Below are positions 7,988 through 16,101 of a DNA stretch of 37,685 nucleotides, in pieces. The stretch comes from Candidatus Thorarchaeota archaeon (GTDB lineage Archaea; Asgardarchaeota; Thorarchaeia; Thorarchaeales; Thorarchaeaceae). The first letter of the stretch is position 1. Every line of letters begins with the position of its first letter. The translations under genes and the position numbers were made by a program. The stretch lies in assembly GCA_016840685.1 (NCBI GenBank), contig JAEORX010000015.1, positions 1 through 37,685 of the forward strand, read 5' to 3'. The notes beneath the pieces are model-generated. The model had not been told where the DNA came from, did no database searches, and saw only the letters and a list, made by a program, of their open reading frames with translations.

Positions 7988-8010
7988 TTAATAAACCTCA
8001 CACGGTGAGG
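7988..8010 (+). promoter_or_regulatory. TATA-like box plus 6-bp inverted repeat before Sec61-beta
   Basis: TTAATAAA at 7988-7995 is a TATA-like element about 45-50 nt before the Sec61-beta start. It is followed at once by CCTCAC-ACG-GTGAGG (7996-8010), a perfect six-base-pair inverted repeat. Its place between the TATA box and the expected transcription start would suit an operator, but this is only positional inference. Confidence 0.45.
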
Positions 8011-8039
8011 GCAAGTATCCTTTATGTAGGGTGACTATG

Positions 8040-8237
8040 ATGCCAAAGACTGCGAAAAAAAGTCGAAAGAAGAAAGGCAGCGGCCCGATGCCGAGTGGCG
8101 GCGCAGGCTTGATCAGATTCTTCGAAGACGAGACTCCAGGCATCAAGGTGGGGCCAACCATGGTTGTGATTCTCGCAGCCATACTGCTAATGATGACAGT
8201 GATTGCACACATTGCGGCGTTGGCTGCTCAACCCTAA
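8040..8237 (+). CDS. secG: Preprotein translocase subunit Sec61-beta
   Basis: This is the small tail-anchored subunit of the SecYE-beta channel. The protein has a lysine-rich N-terminus, the signature GPMPSGGAGLIRFFEDETPGIKVGP, and one C-terminal membrane helix (about 40-62 residues in) that ends almost at the C-terminus, as in archaeal and eukaryotic Sec61-beta. Three starts are possible: GTG 8031, ATG 8037 and ATG 8040. The Shine-Dalgarno core GGTGA at 8030-8034 stands 5 nt before ATG 8040, the same spacing as in the next genes, so 8040 is preferred (65 residues). It lies 92 nt upstream of the L44e gene, which has its own TATA box. Confidence 0.9.
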   Translation: MPKTAKKSRKKKGSGPMPSGGAGLIRFFEDETPGIKVGPTMVVILAAILLMMTVIAHIAALAAQP

Positions 8238-8280
8238 TAATAATGCTGAACTTGGATTCAGAAGGAACATGCCCTAATGA

Positions 8281-8288
8281 TTATAAAG
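8281..8288 (+). promoter_or_regulatory. TATA box of the rpl44e-rps27e-eif2a-nop10 operon
   Basis: TTATAAAG lies 42 nt before the rpl44e ATG. With a usual start about 25 nt downstream, the leader would be about 20 nt and would hold the Shine-Dalgarno core GGTGA (8319-8323). Confidence 0.65.
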
Positions 8289-8329
8289 GACTCTAGACCG
8301 TTTCGCAGAACCAGGATTGGTGACTGTCA

Positions 8330-8611
8330 ATGAACATGAAGAGCGAACTGAACAAGTACTGTCCCCGGTGTAAAAAGCACACATTGCACACTGTTTCAAT
8401 TGCAAAGGCAGGTAAGAGACGCAGCGCAGCTCAGGGAGAGCGCAGGATGAGAAGGAAGACTCGGGGATATGGATCATTTCCAAAACCAATCGTGAAGAGG
8501 TTCGCAAAGACGACAAAGAAGACCGTTCTGAAGTTCAAATGCAAAGAATGTGAGCACACAATCCAGACTAAGGGGATGCGGCTGAAGAAGGTCGAGGTTC
8601 AAAGAGCGTAG
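8330..8611 (+). CDS. rpl44e: 50S ribosomal protein L44e
   Basis: The 93-residue protein of the large ribosomal subunit has the L44e zinc ribbon split into two pairs, C11/C14 (YCPRCKKHT) and C71/C74 (FKCKECEH). Between them lies the highly basic rRNA-binding segment with RRKTRGYGSFPKP. Its length matches archaeal L44e. ATG 8330 lies 6 nt after a GGTGA Shine-Dalgarno core. It is the first gene of a conserved archaeal run: L44e, S27e, aIF2-alpha, Nop10. Confidence 0.97.
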   Translation: MNMKSELNKYCPRCKKHTLHTVSIAKAGKRRSAAQGERRMRRKTRGYGSFPKPIVKRFAKTTKKTVLKFKCKECEHTIQTKGMRLKKVEVQRA

Positions 8612-8620
8612 GTGACTGAT

Positions 8621-8821
8621 TTGCCTAAAGGAGATATCGTTCAACAACCAAGGTCGCGGTTCCTCAAGGTGAAATGCCTTGACTGCGAGAATGAACAGAT
8701 TATCTTTGGACATGCTACCACTGAGGTAAAATGTTTGAAGTGCGAAAAAGTGCTGGCAAGACCCAGCGGCGGCAAGGCGAAGCTGGAGCCAACCGCGAGA
8801 GAGATTGAGGTGCTTCCATAG
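8621..8821 (+). CDS. rps27e: 30S ribosomal protein S27e
   Basis: This small zinc-finger protein of the small ribosomal subunit shows SRFLKVKCLDCENEQ and VKCLKCEKVL, giving two CxxC pairs, followed by the family's PSGGKAK segment. Starts GTG 8612 and TTG 8621 are both open. The GGTGA core at 8611-8615 overlaps the first and stands 5 nt before the second, so TTG 8621 is preferred (66 residues). The gene follows rpl44e at once and precedes eif2a by 12 nt, so translation is likely coupled. Confidence 0.95.
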   Translation: MPKGDIVQQPRSRFLKVKCLDCENEQIIFGHATTEVKCLKCEKVLARPSGGKAKLEPTAREIEVLP

Positions 8822-8833
8822 GGAGTAGGGAAG

Positions 8834-9628
8834 ATGGTCCTGAAACGTGCTGAGTGGCCGCAAGCAGACGAGTTTGTCATTGCAGTTGCCACTAAGGTGG
8901 CAAACTATGGGGCATATGTCACTCTGCCAGAGTATGGCGAGAAGGAGGGTTTTATCCATATCTCAGAGATAAGCAGCACATGGGTCAGGAACATTCGCAA
9001 TCATATTCATGAGAATCAGCGTGTGGTAGTGAAGGTTCTGAAGGTTGATACCGAGAAGATGCACATTGACTGCTCTCTTCGACGAGTTTCAAACGAAGCG
9101 AGAAGGACAAAGAATAACGAGTGGAAACGTGCACAGAAGGCTGAGAAACTCCTTGAACTGATAGCCAAGGAAAATGGAATTTCGCTTGAAGAAGCATATG
9201 AGAAGATTGGTTGGCCGATAGAGGATGAGTTTGGAGAGATCTATAAGGGTCTTGAACGCGCAGCTGATGGTGACGTTGATGTCTTTGAGAATGTAGTCGC
9301 GACCAAGAAGCTGAAAAAACAGGTCGCAGACTTGGCAAAGCAGAGAATTGAGATTCCATTTGTAGAGATTGATGGAGAGTTGACAATCACAGTTCCAGGT
9401 CCAAATGGTATCGAAGTGATAAAGAAAGCCCTGACGGAAGGGCTTGATGAGGGGAAGAAAAGAGAGAAGTCAACCACTGAGATATACACCCTTGGTTCGC
9501 CGCGGTACAAGCTCAGGATTGTCAGTCCTGACTATAAAGAGGCAGAAGACCTGCTCTCAGATATTCTCAAACTTGTCACAAAAACAGTAGAAAGTGGCTC
9601 AGGCACCATCAGCTTTTTGCGAAAGTAG
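8834..9628 (+). CDS. eif2a: Translation initiation factor aIF2 subunit alpha
   Basis: This is the alpha subunit of the heterotrimeric factor that brings initiator tRNA to the small subunit. Residues 10-85 form an S1-type OB domain (ATKVANYGAYVTLPEY, GFIHISEIS, DCSLRRV). Residues about 90-170 form a helical domain (ENGISLEEAYEKIGWP), and the C-terminal alpha-beta domain from about 175 to 264 binds the gamma subunit. The serine in SEISS matches the loop phosphorylated in eukaryotes, but no regulatory kinase is seen here. The 264-residue length is normal. ATG 8834 follows a purine-rich GGGAGTAGGGAAG leader. Confidence 0.96.
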   Translation: MVLKRAEWPQADEFVIAVATKVANYGAYVTLPEYGEKEGFIHISEISSTWVRNIRNHIHENQRVVVKVLKVDTEKMHIDCSLRRVSNEARRTKNNEWKRAQKAEKLLELIAKENGISLEEAYEKIGWPIEDEFGEIYKGLERAADGDVDVFENVVATKKLKKQVADLAKQRIEIPFVEIDGELTITVPGPNGIEVIKKALTEGLDEGKKREKSTTEIYTLGSPRYKLRIVSPDYKEAEDLLSDILKLVTKTVESGSGTISFLRK

Positions 9629-9637
9629 GGATTTGTT

Positions 9638-9811
9638 GTGACTCATCTCTATAAGTGTAGTAAGTGTGGGGAGTACACACTGGAACAAAAGAAGTGTCCA
9701 AAGTGCGGCGGGACTGTTTGTAGCCCAAAACCCTCAAAATACAGTCCCCAAGATAAGTATGGAGAATACCGTCGAAGGGCAAAACGTAAGGCACAGCAAC
9801 AAGCACCTTAG
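9638..9811 (+). CDS. nop10: H/ACA ribonucleoprotein protein Nop10
   Basis: A 57-residue protein begins with GTG 9638, 9 nt after the aIF2-alpha stop. It has a zinc ribbon with C7/C10 (YKCSKCGEYTL) and C20/C23 (KKCPKCGG), followed by PKPSKYSPQDKYGEYRR, the classic Nop10 linker that wraps around Cbf5, and a basic tail. Nop10 is part of the RNA-guided pseudouridine synthase with Cbf5, Gar1 and L7Ae. The aIF2-alpha/Nop10 pairing is a well-known archaeal gene order, which supports this short call strongly. Confidence 0.96.
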   Translation: MTHLYKCSKCGEYTLEQKKCPKCGGTVCSPKPSKYSPQDKYGEYRRRAKRKAQQQAP

Positions 9812-9873
9812 TAGTCATGAAGAAAAGAGGACTTGGCGATTGACCTTGAAGTCAACCGCCAATATGTTTCGTT

Positions 9874-12600
9874 CTAGTAGAGTTCCACTGGAATCCAGAC
9901 AACATTCCAGTTACCTGTGAAAGATGGCTCACCTCGGTTGATATTGTTCCACCAGAGTAGTCGAATCTGGTAGTTCATCCCGGGTGTCATCGAGAGGTCC
10001 TGAGGATCATCCTCATCCAGTGGTATTATGAATTCAATCACATTACTTCCGGAAGCAAACTCCGATTGGTCGGTCCCAGCGGAGTCCTCCGCCCATGTGC
10101 CATCATAGCGGATGTGTCCATCGAAGTCCTGTCCCCTGAAGTTGACAATACGAAGGTCAGAGCTGGCAGGTGCGCCTATAGGTGCAATCTGAAGACCAAA
10201 TGCATCATCGCCAACAGTGTAGTTGTCCATCTTGATTCCATAATATATGTGGGTGGAGTTGGACTGAGTGTACACCTGTGCTTCGTAGCTACCACCAAAT
10301 GGCACGGAATAACTCGGGAATGTTGTTTCAGAACCACTGAGATTGCCATCAATCGTTACAGGCAAATTATTTCCTGAGAGACCGGGTCGCCAATCAGACT
10401 GTGTACGATTGAACCACTGCTCATACATAGTATAGTCGATTTCATAGATTTTGACGGTGCCATAACCAGAGCTGTAATAGGGCGCTTTGAAAGCACCATG
10501 AAGATTCACAGGCATGTGGGACACCCAATTTGTGTCACTCCAGAGAATCTGGTCAAGACTCACTCGAGAGTCTGGGAGCGCCATTGCAGTTGCTTCTTCT
10601 TGGCTTGAGGGCTCTCCGTATACCAATAGCCTGAACAGTGTGGACTGGTAGAAGGGCTCTAGTGCCGCATCACTCGGACTGAGATAGGTCGCATCATCAA
10701 TAAGATCGCTACCAAGTTTGTCCTCTGCGATTCTGACCATCCAGGGCCACTTCCCCTCATCGCCACCGAATCCACTATAACGATGCCCAAAGTAGACAAG
10801 CACATGAGTCGTGTTCCAGTTCTTGAACGTCCTCAACGACTCTGTGAAGTTAAGGGCCATGAGCGCATAGCCCATTAATGCAATCTGTGTACTATTGAAC
10901 GTGGCATTATCCACTATCGTGATTTTTTCAGTGGCACCATTTATCCAGTACCCATAGTCCCACCAACTTGCTATTACTGCATCATCGGGCAGAACATTCC
11001 TGATGTATGTCATTGCAGTCTGCCAATCGGTGACTTGTCCAGAGGATGAGAGGTCAGCCTGAGCGAATTCGGGGTTACCGACTTGGATTGACACGTATTG
11101 AACTCCTAGTATGATATTGATTGAAAGGAGTAGTCCAACGAACGCGAAGGCGGTCAGTGCATGTTCCGAAGTCAGTGATGAACTCATCCGGAACCGTCGT
11201 CTCTCAAACACTGACTTTTGGGTAACAACCTTAGCAAATGGAGCAAGGATGTTGTAGGATGCCACAGCCGCCAGGATTGCAACTCCAGGAGCCAGAATGA
11301 GATTCAGTCGTATCATGCTGCCTGCAAAGTAGACCGCCGTTAGACCATAGAGAATCATAAACCAGTCTTCATCACGACCTCTCTTAAACAGGAAATACAT
11401 ACCAAGTGGGAAGAAGAATATCAGAATCAGGAGTATGTTATAGAAGCTACCCCATGGACTGGGTAGATGTTCAGCAACTGATGCAAGAATACGCTGATCA
11501 AGACGTATAAACGGATTGATTACTGTGAGAAACTTTGAACCGATTCGAATAATGGGATTTGTGTTGTACGGAGTGATTTCAAGGTCCATGCCACTGCTAT
11601 ACAACATATATGCACCAATCCCGACAAAGGGAATAATTAGACCCGTGAGGATTGGTTTGATATGGGGCATCAATACTGTTGCTGTGGCTTCACGATAACC
11701 TCCAATCCTGAGCCAAATCTCATACCCAACTAGTAGTGCACCAACGCCAATTGGAGCAAGGACTGAAAAATCACCAAGACTGCCAAATCCATTGCGGGGA
11801 ATTAATGAACCAATGAAAATACCTAGTGACACTGTCAAGAGGTATGTTGTCAAAAGACGCCTACTGTATCGACCCATCAGTAGCATGAGAAAACCATAGA
11901 CCGCAAGGAGACCCAACATGTATTCGGATGCACCCCAAGATATCTGTAGATATCCAAGTGCAACACCAGCACCGATTGATGCCGGGATGGAACCACGTTT
12001 CAATCCACGCGTGAATAGGAATGCGGTCAGAACGATTGAAAAAACCCCTATACACTCATTATCATAAAAGCCTGCGACTGTTCGCGTAATGAAAGCCGGG
12101 ATGAATGCAGTGAAAATCCCGGCAAACAGTCCTACTGTGTTGTTTGAAAGTTCTCTTCCAAGCAAGAAGACAACGATTGCAGTGAAGGCACCCATAAAAG
12201 CTGGCAAGACAAGAGATACTGTTAGGACATCCACATGTATTCCAATCGCATTGAGGAGAAAATAGAAGAATGCACTTGTGAATGGAACACCAACATAGCT
12301 TGTGGTAGCCATGTCTCGACCAAATGGGACCCAGGTGGTTTCATCGTACCAAGTGAAGAAGGCACTGAATCCGTTCTCAGCTATATAATCAGTCACCTTT
12401 AGCTGGAACCAGGGGTCAAACGCACGTACGATTGGTTGGGCATTGAATAGAGGTTCAATACGAAGCAAAAGGGCGGTGGTAAATATCAGAAGAAGTATTA
12501 TAATTAGCATGATTGAACCGCGGGAAATCTTTGACTTTGGTCGATGGATTGCTTTCCGTAGAAATCTTCCAGTTGTTTTTTTGAACTTGCCAAATGACAT
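9874..12600 (-). CDS. aglB: STT3/AglB oligosaccharyltransferase with extra C-terminal carbohydrate-binding-like domain
   Basis: This membrane enzyme transfers a lipid-linked glycan to Asn in N-x-S/T. The first two-thirds hold about 13 hydrophobic helices with the metal-binding acidic motifs FDPWF (D62) and GFYDNE (D180/E182). They are followed by the sequon-binding motif WWDYGYW at about residues 546-552. Beyond the usual soluble domain, roughly the last 160 residues (from VTIDGNLSGSE) look like a beta-sandwich of the CBM9/DOMON type: DDAFGLQIAP, DLRIVNFRG and IEFIIPL. Such a domain is not part of standard STT3. ATG 12600 is preferred over an in-frame TTG at 12618. It converges with nop10. 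The 160-nt gap before gcvH holds a T-rich stretch but no clear extra gene. Confidence 0.93.
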   Translation of the reverse strand: MSFGKFKKTTGRFLRKAIHRPKSKISRGSIMLIIILLLIFTTALLLRIEPLFNAQPIVRAFDPWFQLKVTDYIAENGFSAFFTWYDETTWVPFGRDMATTSYVGVPFTSAFFYFLLNAIGIHVDVLTVSLVLPAFMGAFTAIVVFLLGRELSNNTVGLFAGIFTAFIPAFITRTVAGFYDNECIGVFSIVLTAFLFTRGLKRGSIPASIGAGVALGYLQISWGASEYMLGLLAVYGFLMLLMGRYSRRLLTTYLLTVSLGIFIGSLIPRNGFGSLGDFSVLAPIGVGALLVGYEIWLRIGGYREATATVLMPHIKPILTGLIIPFVGIGAYMLYSSGMDLEITPYNTNPIIRIGSKFLTVINPFIRLDQRILASVAEHLPSPWGSFYNILLILIFFFPLGMYFLFKRGRDEDWFMILYGLTAVYFAGSMIRLNLILAPGVAILAAVASYNILAPFAKVVTQKSVFERRRFRMSSSLTSEHALTAFAFVGLLLSINIILGVQYVSIQVGNPEFAQADLSSSGQVTDWQTAMTYIRNVLPDDAVIASWWDYGYWINGATEKITIVDNATFNSTQIALMGYALMALNFTESLRTFKNWNTTHVLVYFGHRYSGFGGDEGKWPWMVRIAEDKLGSDLIDDATYLSPSDAALEPFYQSTLFRLLVYGEPSSQEEATAMALPDSRVSLDQILWSDTNWVSHMPVNLHGAFKAPYYSSGYGTVKIYEIDYTMYEQWFNRTQSDWRPGLSGNNLPVTIDGNLSGSETTFPSYSVPFGGSYEAQVYTQSNSTHIYYGIKMDNYTVGDDAFGLQIAPIGAPASSDLRIVNFRGQDFDGHIRYDGTWAEDSAGTDQSEFASGSNVIEFIIPLDEDDPQDLSMTPGMNYQIRLLWWNNINRGEPSFTGNWNVVWIPVELY

Positions 12601-12778
12601 GTAGAGTGCAGTCTCCAAGCTATTTCGAACTATCGGCAGCGATTTTGTGATGCGCTAAAAAGGTTGCTGTTAATTGTAAATTCGTCCTATACAAAAATAG
12701 CTCTCAGGTATGGTAATAGAGCTATGGAAAGAGATGCAATCTCCTTTCCATAATCCTCAACCATCGAGATTCTAGATT

Positions 12779-13174
12779 TCAAAGCGACTCGATGAATTCC
12801 CTGTAAGCCGATGCATCCATCAGACCTGCAAAATCGGCATCAAGATTTGATGGTTTGAGCTTGAACATCCAGCCTTTGCCGTATGGATCTTCGTTGACAA
12901 TCTCAGGGGCATCTTCAAGGTCCTTGTTGACCTCGACAATCTCACCACCAACTGGTGAGAATATGTCTGAAGAGGCTTTCATGGACTCCACCAATCCACA
13001 CTCGCCATTGGCTTCAAGAGTTGTGCCAACTTCAGAGATTTCAACAAATGTGATCTCGTGAAGTGAGTTTTGAGCAAAGTCAGTTATGCCGACGACGACC
13101 AAGTCACCCTCGACTTTGACCCACTCGTGATCCTTGCTGTATTTTCTATCATCTTTAACCTCGGTGTCACTCAT
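12779..13174 (-). CDS. gcvH: Glycine cleavage system H protein
   Basis: This lipoyl carrier shuttles the aminomethyl group between the P, T and L proteins. The 131-residue protein has DHEWVKVEGD near the start, the GITDFAQ strand, and the lipoylation site VESMKASSDIFSPVGG with the acceptor lysine at about K66. DPYGKGWMFKL follows near the end. ATG 13174 is chosen over an upstream GTG because the Shine-Dalgarno GGTGG stands 5 nt before it. It follows gcvT by 50 nt on the same strand, forming a gcvT-gcvH operon. The P protein is not in this window. Confidence 0.95.
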   Translation of the reverse strand: MSDTEVKDDRKYSKDHEWVKVEGDLVVVGITDFAQNSLHEITFVEISEVGTTLEANGECGLVESMKASSDIFSPVGGEIVEVNKDLEDAPEIVNEDPYGKGWMFKLKPSNLDADFAGLMDASAYREFIESL

Positions 13175-13224
13175 TAGGTCCACCTACATGTTGCGATGAG
13201 CTGATGCGGTTTAAATGAGTTTGG

Positions 13225-14373
13225 TTATTGTGTCCTAGAGCCTCCATATGCCGCGGGATCATAAAATGGCCACGTGGAAACCTCAGCTTTCCTCAATCGC
13301 CCCTTGATATCAATCTGCACAACCCCTCCTGTGACGACTGAATCAGGTTTGACATAGGCAAGGGCAATGCCCTTGTTTAATATTGGTGACAACCCTCCAC
13401 TACTGGTTTCTCCGATTTTCTCTCCATCAACCAGAATAGGATAATGCTCCCTCGGGATTCCACGATCCAGCATAATCAAGCCAATGCGTGTCTTTCTGAT
13501 GCCACCCTCGTTTTTATGATGCTTTACAACATCATATCCAATATAATGTGGTTCTACCTTGAACTTCACTGCATATGGAATTCTTGCCTCGATTGGGGAG
13601 GTGTCCTCATCCAGCTCGTGACCATATAGGACAAATCCAGCCTCTAATCGCAGTGAGTCTCGTGCACCGAGCCCACAAGGTTTCACGCCAAACTCCTTGC
13701 CCTTTTCTAGGAGTTCTTCCCAGAACGAGATCGCCTTCAACTTACCCTCATCAGTGCATGGCGTTTCTAACAAAAGAATCTCAACACCATCCTCGCCGGT
13801 ATAGCCAGTCCTACAGAGGTAGCAGTCATACCCAGCAAGTTTGACTCGATAAGAGGAAAATCGACTATATTCACAAATATCGCGGTCAGCGATCTTCTGA
13901 ATGAGCGAAAGTGCCTTTGGACCTTGAACAGCAATCATCGTGATCTCCCTGGATTTGTCAACCACCTCAACCTCAAAGTTCGATGAGTGTTTTGTTAAAT
14001 GGTCGTAGATTTTGGGACCATTTACTGCGTTGGTAATCCAGATGTATTCATCCTCCCCCACCCTATAGAGCGTTAAATCATCATGAATCCCGCCATGTTC
14101 ATTCAGACAAGTGGTGTATTGACCTCCATTGACCTTCAGGGTGCTGACATTGTTTGTAGTGAGCGTTTGAAGGAACACCTCTGCTTGAGAGCCCTTGATT
14201 ACAAATCGGGACATATTAGAGGTGTCAAAAATCCCCACATTGTTTCTAACAGTCATATGCTCTTCTCTAATGTCTGAGAATCTGACGGGCATCTCCCACC
14301 CTACAAAATTAACCAGATCGCCATGTTCTCTGTGCCATTCGTATAATTGAGTGTGTTTCAATGTTTCATTCAT
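13225..14373 (-). CDS. gcvT: Glycine cleavage system T protein (aminomethyltransferase)
   Basis: This enzyme releases ammonia from the aminomethyl-loaded H protein and forms methylene-tetrahydropterin. The 382-residue protein carries the family blocks MPVRFSDIREEH, VGIFDTSNMSRF, the folate-site segment TGYTGEDGVEI, and GLGARDSLRLEAGFVLYGHELDE. The catalytic aspartate of the T protein would be the D of FDTSNM. ATG 14373 lies 6 nt after a GGTGA Shine-Dalgarno core. It is the first gene of the gcvT-gcvH pair and diverges from folP. The C-terminal barrel (SGGLSPILNKGIALAYV) is complete. Confidence 0.96.
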   Translation of the reverse strand: MNETLKHTQLYEWHREHGDLVNFVGWEMPVRFSDIREEHMTVRNNVGIFDTSNMSRFVIKGSQAEVFLQTLTTNNVSTLKVNGGQYTTCLNEHGGIHDDLTLYRVGEDEYIWITNAVNGPKIYDHLTKHSSNFEVEVVDKSREITMIAVQGPKALSLIQKIADRDICEYSRFSSYRVKLAGYDCYLCRTGYTGEDGVEILLLETPCTDEGKLKAISFWEELLEKGKEFGVKPCGLGARDSLRLEAGFVLYGHELDEDTSPIEARIPYAVKFKVEPHYIGYDVVKHHKNEGGIRKTRIGLIMLDRGIPREHYPILVDGEKIGETSSGGLSPILNKGIALAYVKPDSVVTGGVVQIDIKGRLRKAEVSTWPFYDPAAYGGSRTQ

Positions 14374-14426
14374 GTTATCTCACCAAAAAGATACGCTGCC
14401 AAGCAAACGTGACGGAGTTAGCTACC

Positions 14427-14439
14427 ATTTTATTTATTT
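14427..14439. promoter_or_regulatory. Shared AT-rich promoter element between gcvT and folP
   Basis: ATTTTATTTATTT is the only TATA-like stretch in the 120-nt divergent gap. It lies about 55-65 nt from each start codon and could serve both directions, which would tie one-carbon use to pterin synthesis. This is inferred from position only. Confidence 0.4.
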
Positions 14440-14493
14440 CCATACATCTGAGCTTCAAGGCTCTAAGAAACTGTAGACAAGAGGCTTCATCAC

Positions 14494-15327
14494 TTGAATA
14501 ATATCCTGAGTGTCAAAATAGATGGACTATTGGTTGGACCAAGCAACCCTGTTCGAGTGATGAGTGTCATTAATCTGTCCTCCGAGTCATTCTACAAGAG
14601 ATCCATCGCAGATAGCCCTGAGATGTTTCATAAGATGATTGATACTGCTGTGAAGGAAGGAGCAGACATCATAGACATTGGTGCGGCATCCAGTGCACCA
14701 AAGGAAATCTATGGAACTCCAGAAATTTCGATTGAGAGAGAGCTTGAGAGGGTGAATAAATCGCTTAGTTCCATAGATGTTTCGAAGTACCCACCGATTT
14801 CAATTGATACCACTTCTTCGAGAGTTGCGGAGGCGGCCTTGGATTTAGGCGTGTCTATGGTCAACGACATCTCTGGGTTGCACGCAGATGTGGAGATAGC
14901 AAGCCTTGTTGCAGACCGGGGTGTGCCCATAGTTCTAATGGCTAATTGTGGAACCCCATGTGGGAGTGTCCAGGCATCCTTGAACTCATTGAAAGAGAGT
15001 CTTGCGATTGCAGGAGAGGTTGGGATTGAATCAGAGAGAATACTCATTGACCCGGGAATTGGGTTCGGCAAACCTCCAGAGGTGGATATAGCAATCCTCA
15101 ATGACTTAAACCGGTTTGTAGGACTCAATCATCCCCTGTTGGTTGGTGTATCGAGGAAGGCATTCATTGGTCATGTCCTTGGTCAGCCAAATCCGGAGGA
15201 TCGACTGATTGGTTCCCTTATACTATCTGCATTTGCAGTGATGAGGGGAGCTAGTGTCATCCGAACTCATGATGTGAGAGAAACAAAGGTGGCTGTACAG
15301 ATAGGAGAATCCTTACGTGGGTCATAA
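14494..15327 (+). CDS. folP: Dihydropteroate synthase family protein
   Basis: The 277-residue TIM-barrel protein shows the DHPS blocks in order: VMSVINLSSESFYK (strand 1), GADIIDIGAASSAP, ISIDTTSSRVAEAAL, VSMVNDISGL, LIDPGIGFGKP, LVGVSRKAFIG and the terminal IRTHDVRE with the phosphate-binding arginine and histidine. DHPS joins hydroxymethyl-pterin diphosphate to p-aminobenzoate. Archaeal relatives may use other acceptors, and the exact partner here is not settled. The TTG start at 14494 directly precedes the first conserved strand. The MptE-like kinase gene follows after 22 nt, so the two likely form one operon supplying the pterin that GcvT and GlyA need. Confidence 0.88.
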   Translation: MNNILSVKIDGLLVGPSNPVRVMSVINLSSESFYKRSIADSPEMFHKMIDTAVKEGADIIDIGAASSAPKEIYGTPEISIERELERVNKSLSSIDVSKYPPISIDTTSSRVAEAALDLGVSMVNDISGLHADVEIASLVADRGVPIVLMANCGTPCGSVQASLNSLKESLAIAGEVGIESERILIDPGIGFGKPPEVDIAILNDLNRFVGLNHPLLVGVSRKAFIGHVLGQPNPEDRLIGSLILSAFAVMRGASVIRTHDVRETKVAVQIGESLRGS

Positions 15328-15349
15328 AGTAGTGTCCAAGTGAACGAAC

Positions 15350-16063
15350 ATGAAGTGGGATGACTGGCGTCCAAAGTATCTCGATATTGTACAGAGATTA
15401 GACATCGATTCCTCAGCAGACAGACAGGCCACCAAACTTCTCACATCACTACTCAGAGCTGTTGAGCCGGAGCTTTTACTGAAACGTCTGTCTGATTCCA
15501 TCTTCGGAAAACATGTAATTGTCTGTGGTGCGGGTCCTTCGTTGAAGCAACACATGAAATCTCTGATGAGCTCTGAGGATCTATCAGAAACTGCGATTGT
15601 TGTTGCGGATGGTGCTGTTTCAGTCATGCTTGAGCTTGGTCTACATTGCGATGTTGTGGTGACTGACCTCGATGGGGACATAGACCATCTGAGGGAGATG
15701 ATGAGCAAAGGCGCCCTTCTTATTGTGCATGCTCATGGTGATAATATGGAGCGTGTTGAGTTGATAGTCCCCCTTTTGGGAGAAGTTTTAGGGAGTACCC
15801 AGGTCGAGCCAACAGACAGGGCTTTCTTGTGGGGGGGATTCACAGATGGTGATCGGGCGTGTCACATAGTCTGTGAGTATTCACCTCAAAGAGTCACTCT
15901 TGCTGGAATGGACTTTGGCACAACGGTTGGAAGATGGTCTAAGCCAGGACATGAATATCACTATCCTGCAGACAAGAGGAAGAGGATGAAACTGAAGCTG
16001 GCTGAGGAATTGATAGCTGACCTTCTCAAGAGAACCGGAGTGGATTATTCATACCTACCATGA
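15350..16063 (+). CDS. mptE: Archaeal 6-hydroxymethylpterin diphosphokinase (MptE-like)
   Basis: The 237-residue protein belongs to the MptE (DUF115) family, which replaces bacterial FolK in archaea and transfers diphosphate from ATP to 6-hydroxymethyl-dihydropterin. Visible blocks are the glycine-rich GKHVIVCGAGPSL, IVVADGAVSVML, DVVVTDLDGD, LLIVHAHGDN, and FTDGDRACHI followed by VTLAGMDFG, the family's signature order. It follows folP by 22 nt and would make folP's substrate. Confidence 0.9.
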   Translation: MKWDDWRPKYLDIVQRLDIDSSADRQATKLLTSLLRAVEPELLLKRLSDSIFGKHVIVCGAGPSLKQHMKSLMSSEDLSETAIVVADGAVSVMLELGLHCDVVVTDLDGDIDHLREMMSKGALLIVHAHGDNMERVELIVPLLGEVLGSTQVEPTDRAFLWGGFTDGDRACHIVCEYSPQRVTLAGMDFGTTVGRWSKPGHEYHYPADKRKRMKLKLAEELIADLLKRTGVDYSYLP

Positions 16064-16101
16064 TCTGGGGTTCGATATTGATGAGGTCAGAGCTTAGGGA
16101 T

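Noticed and set aside
10066-10377. 103-codon plus-strand frame within STT3
   Set aside because: Antisense to the C-terminal domain of STT3; no motif, no promoter.
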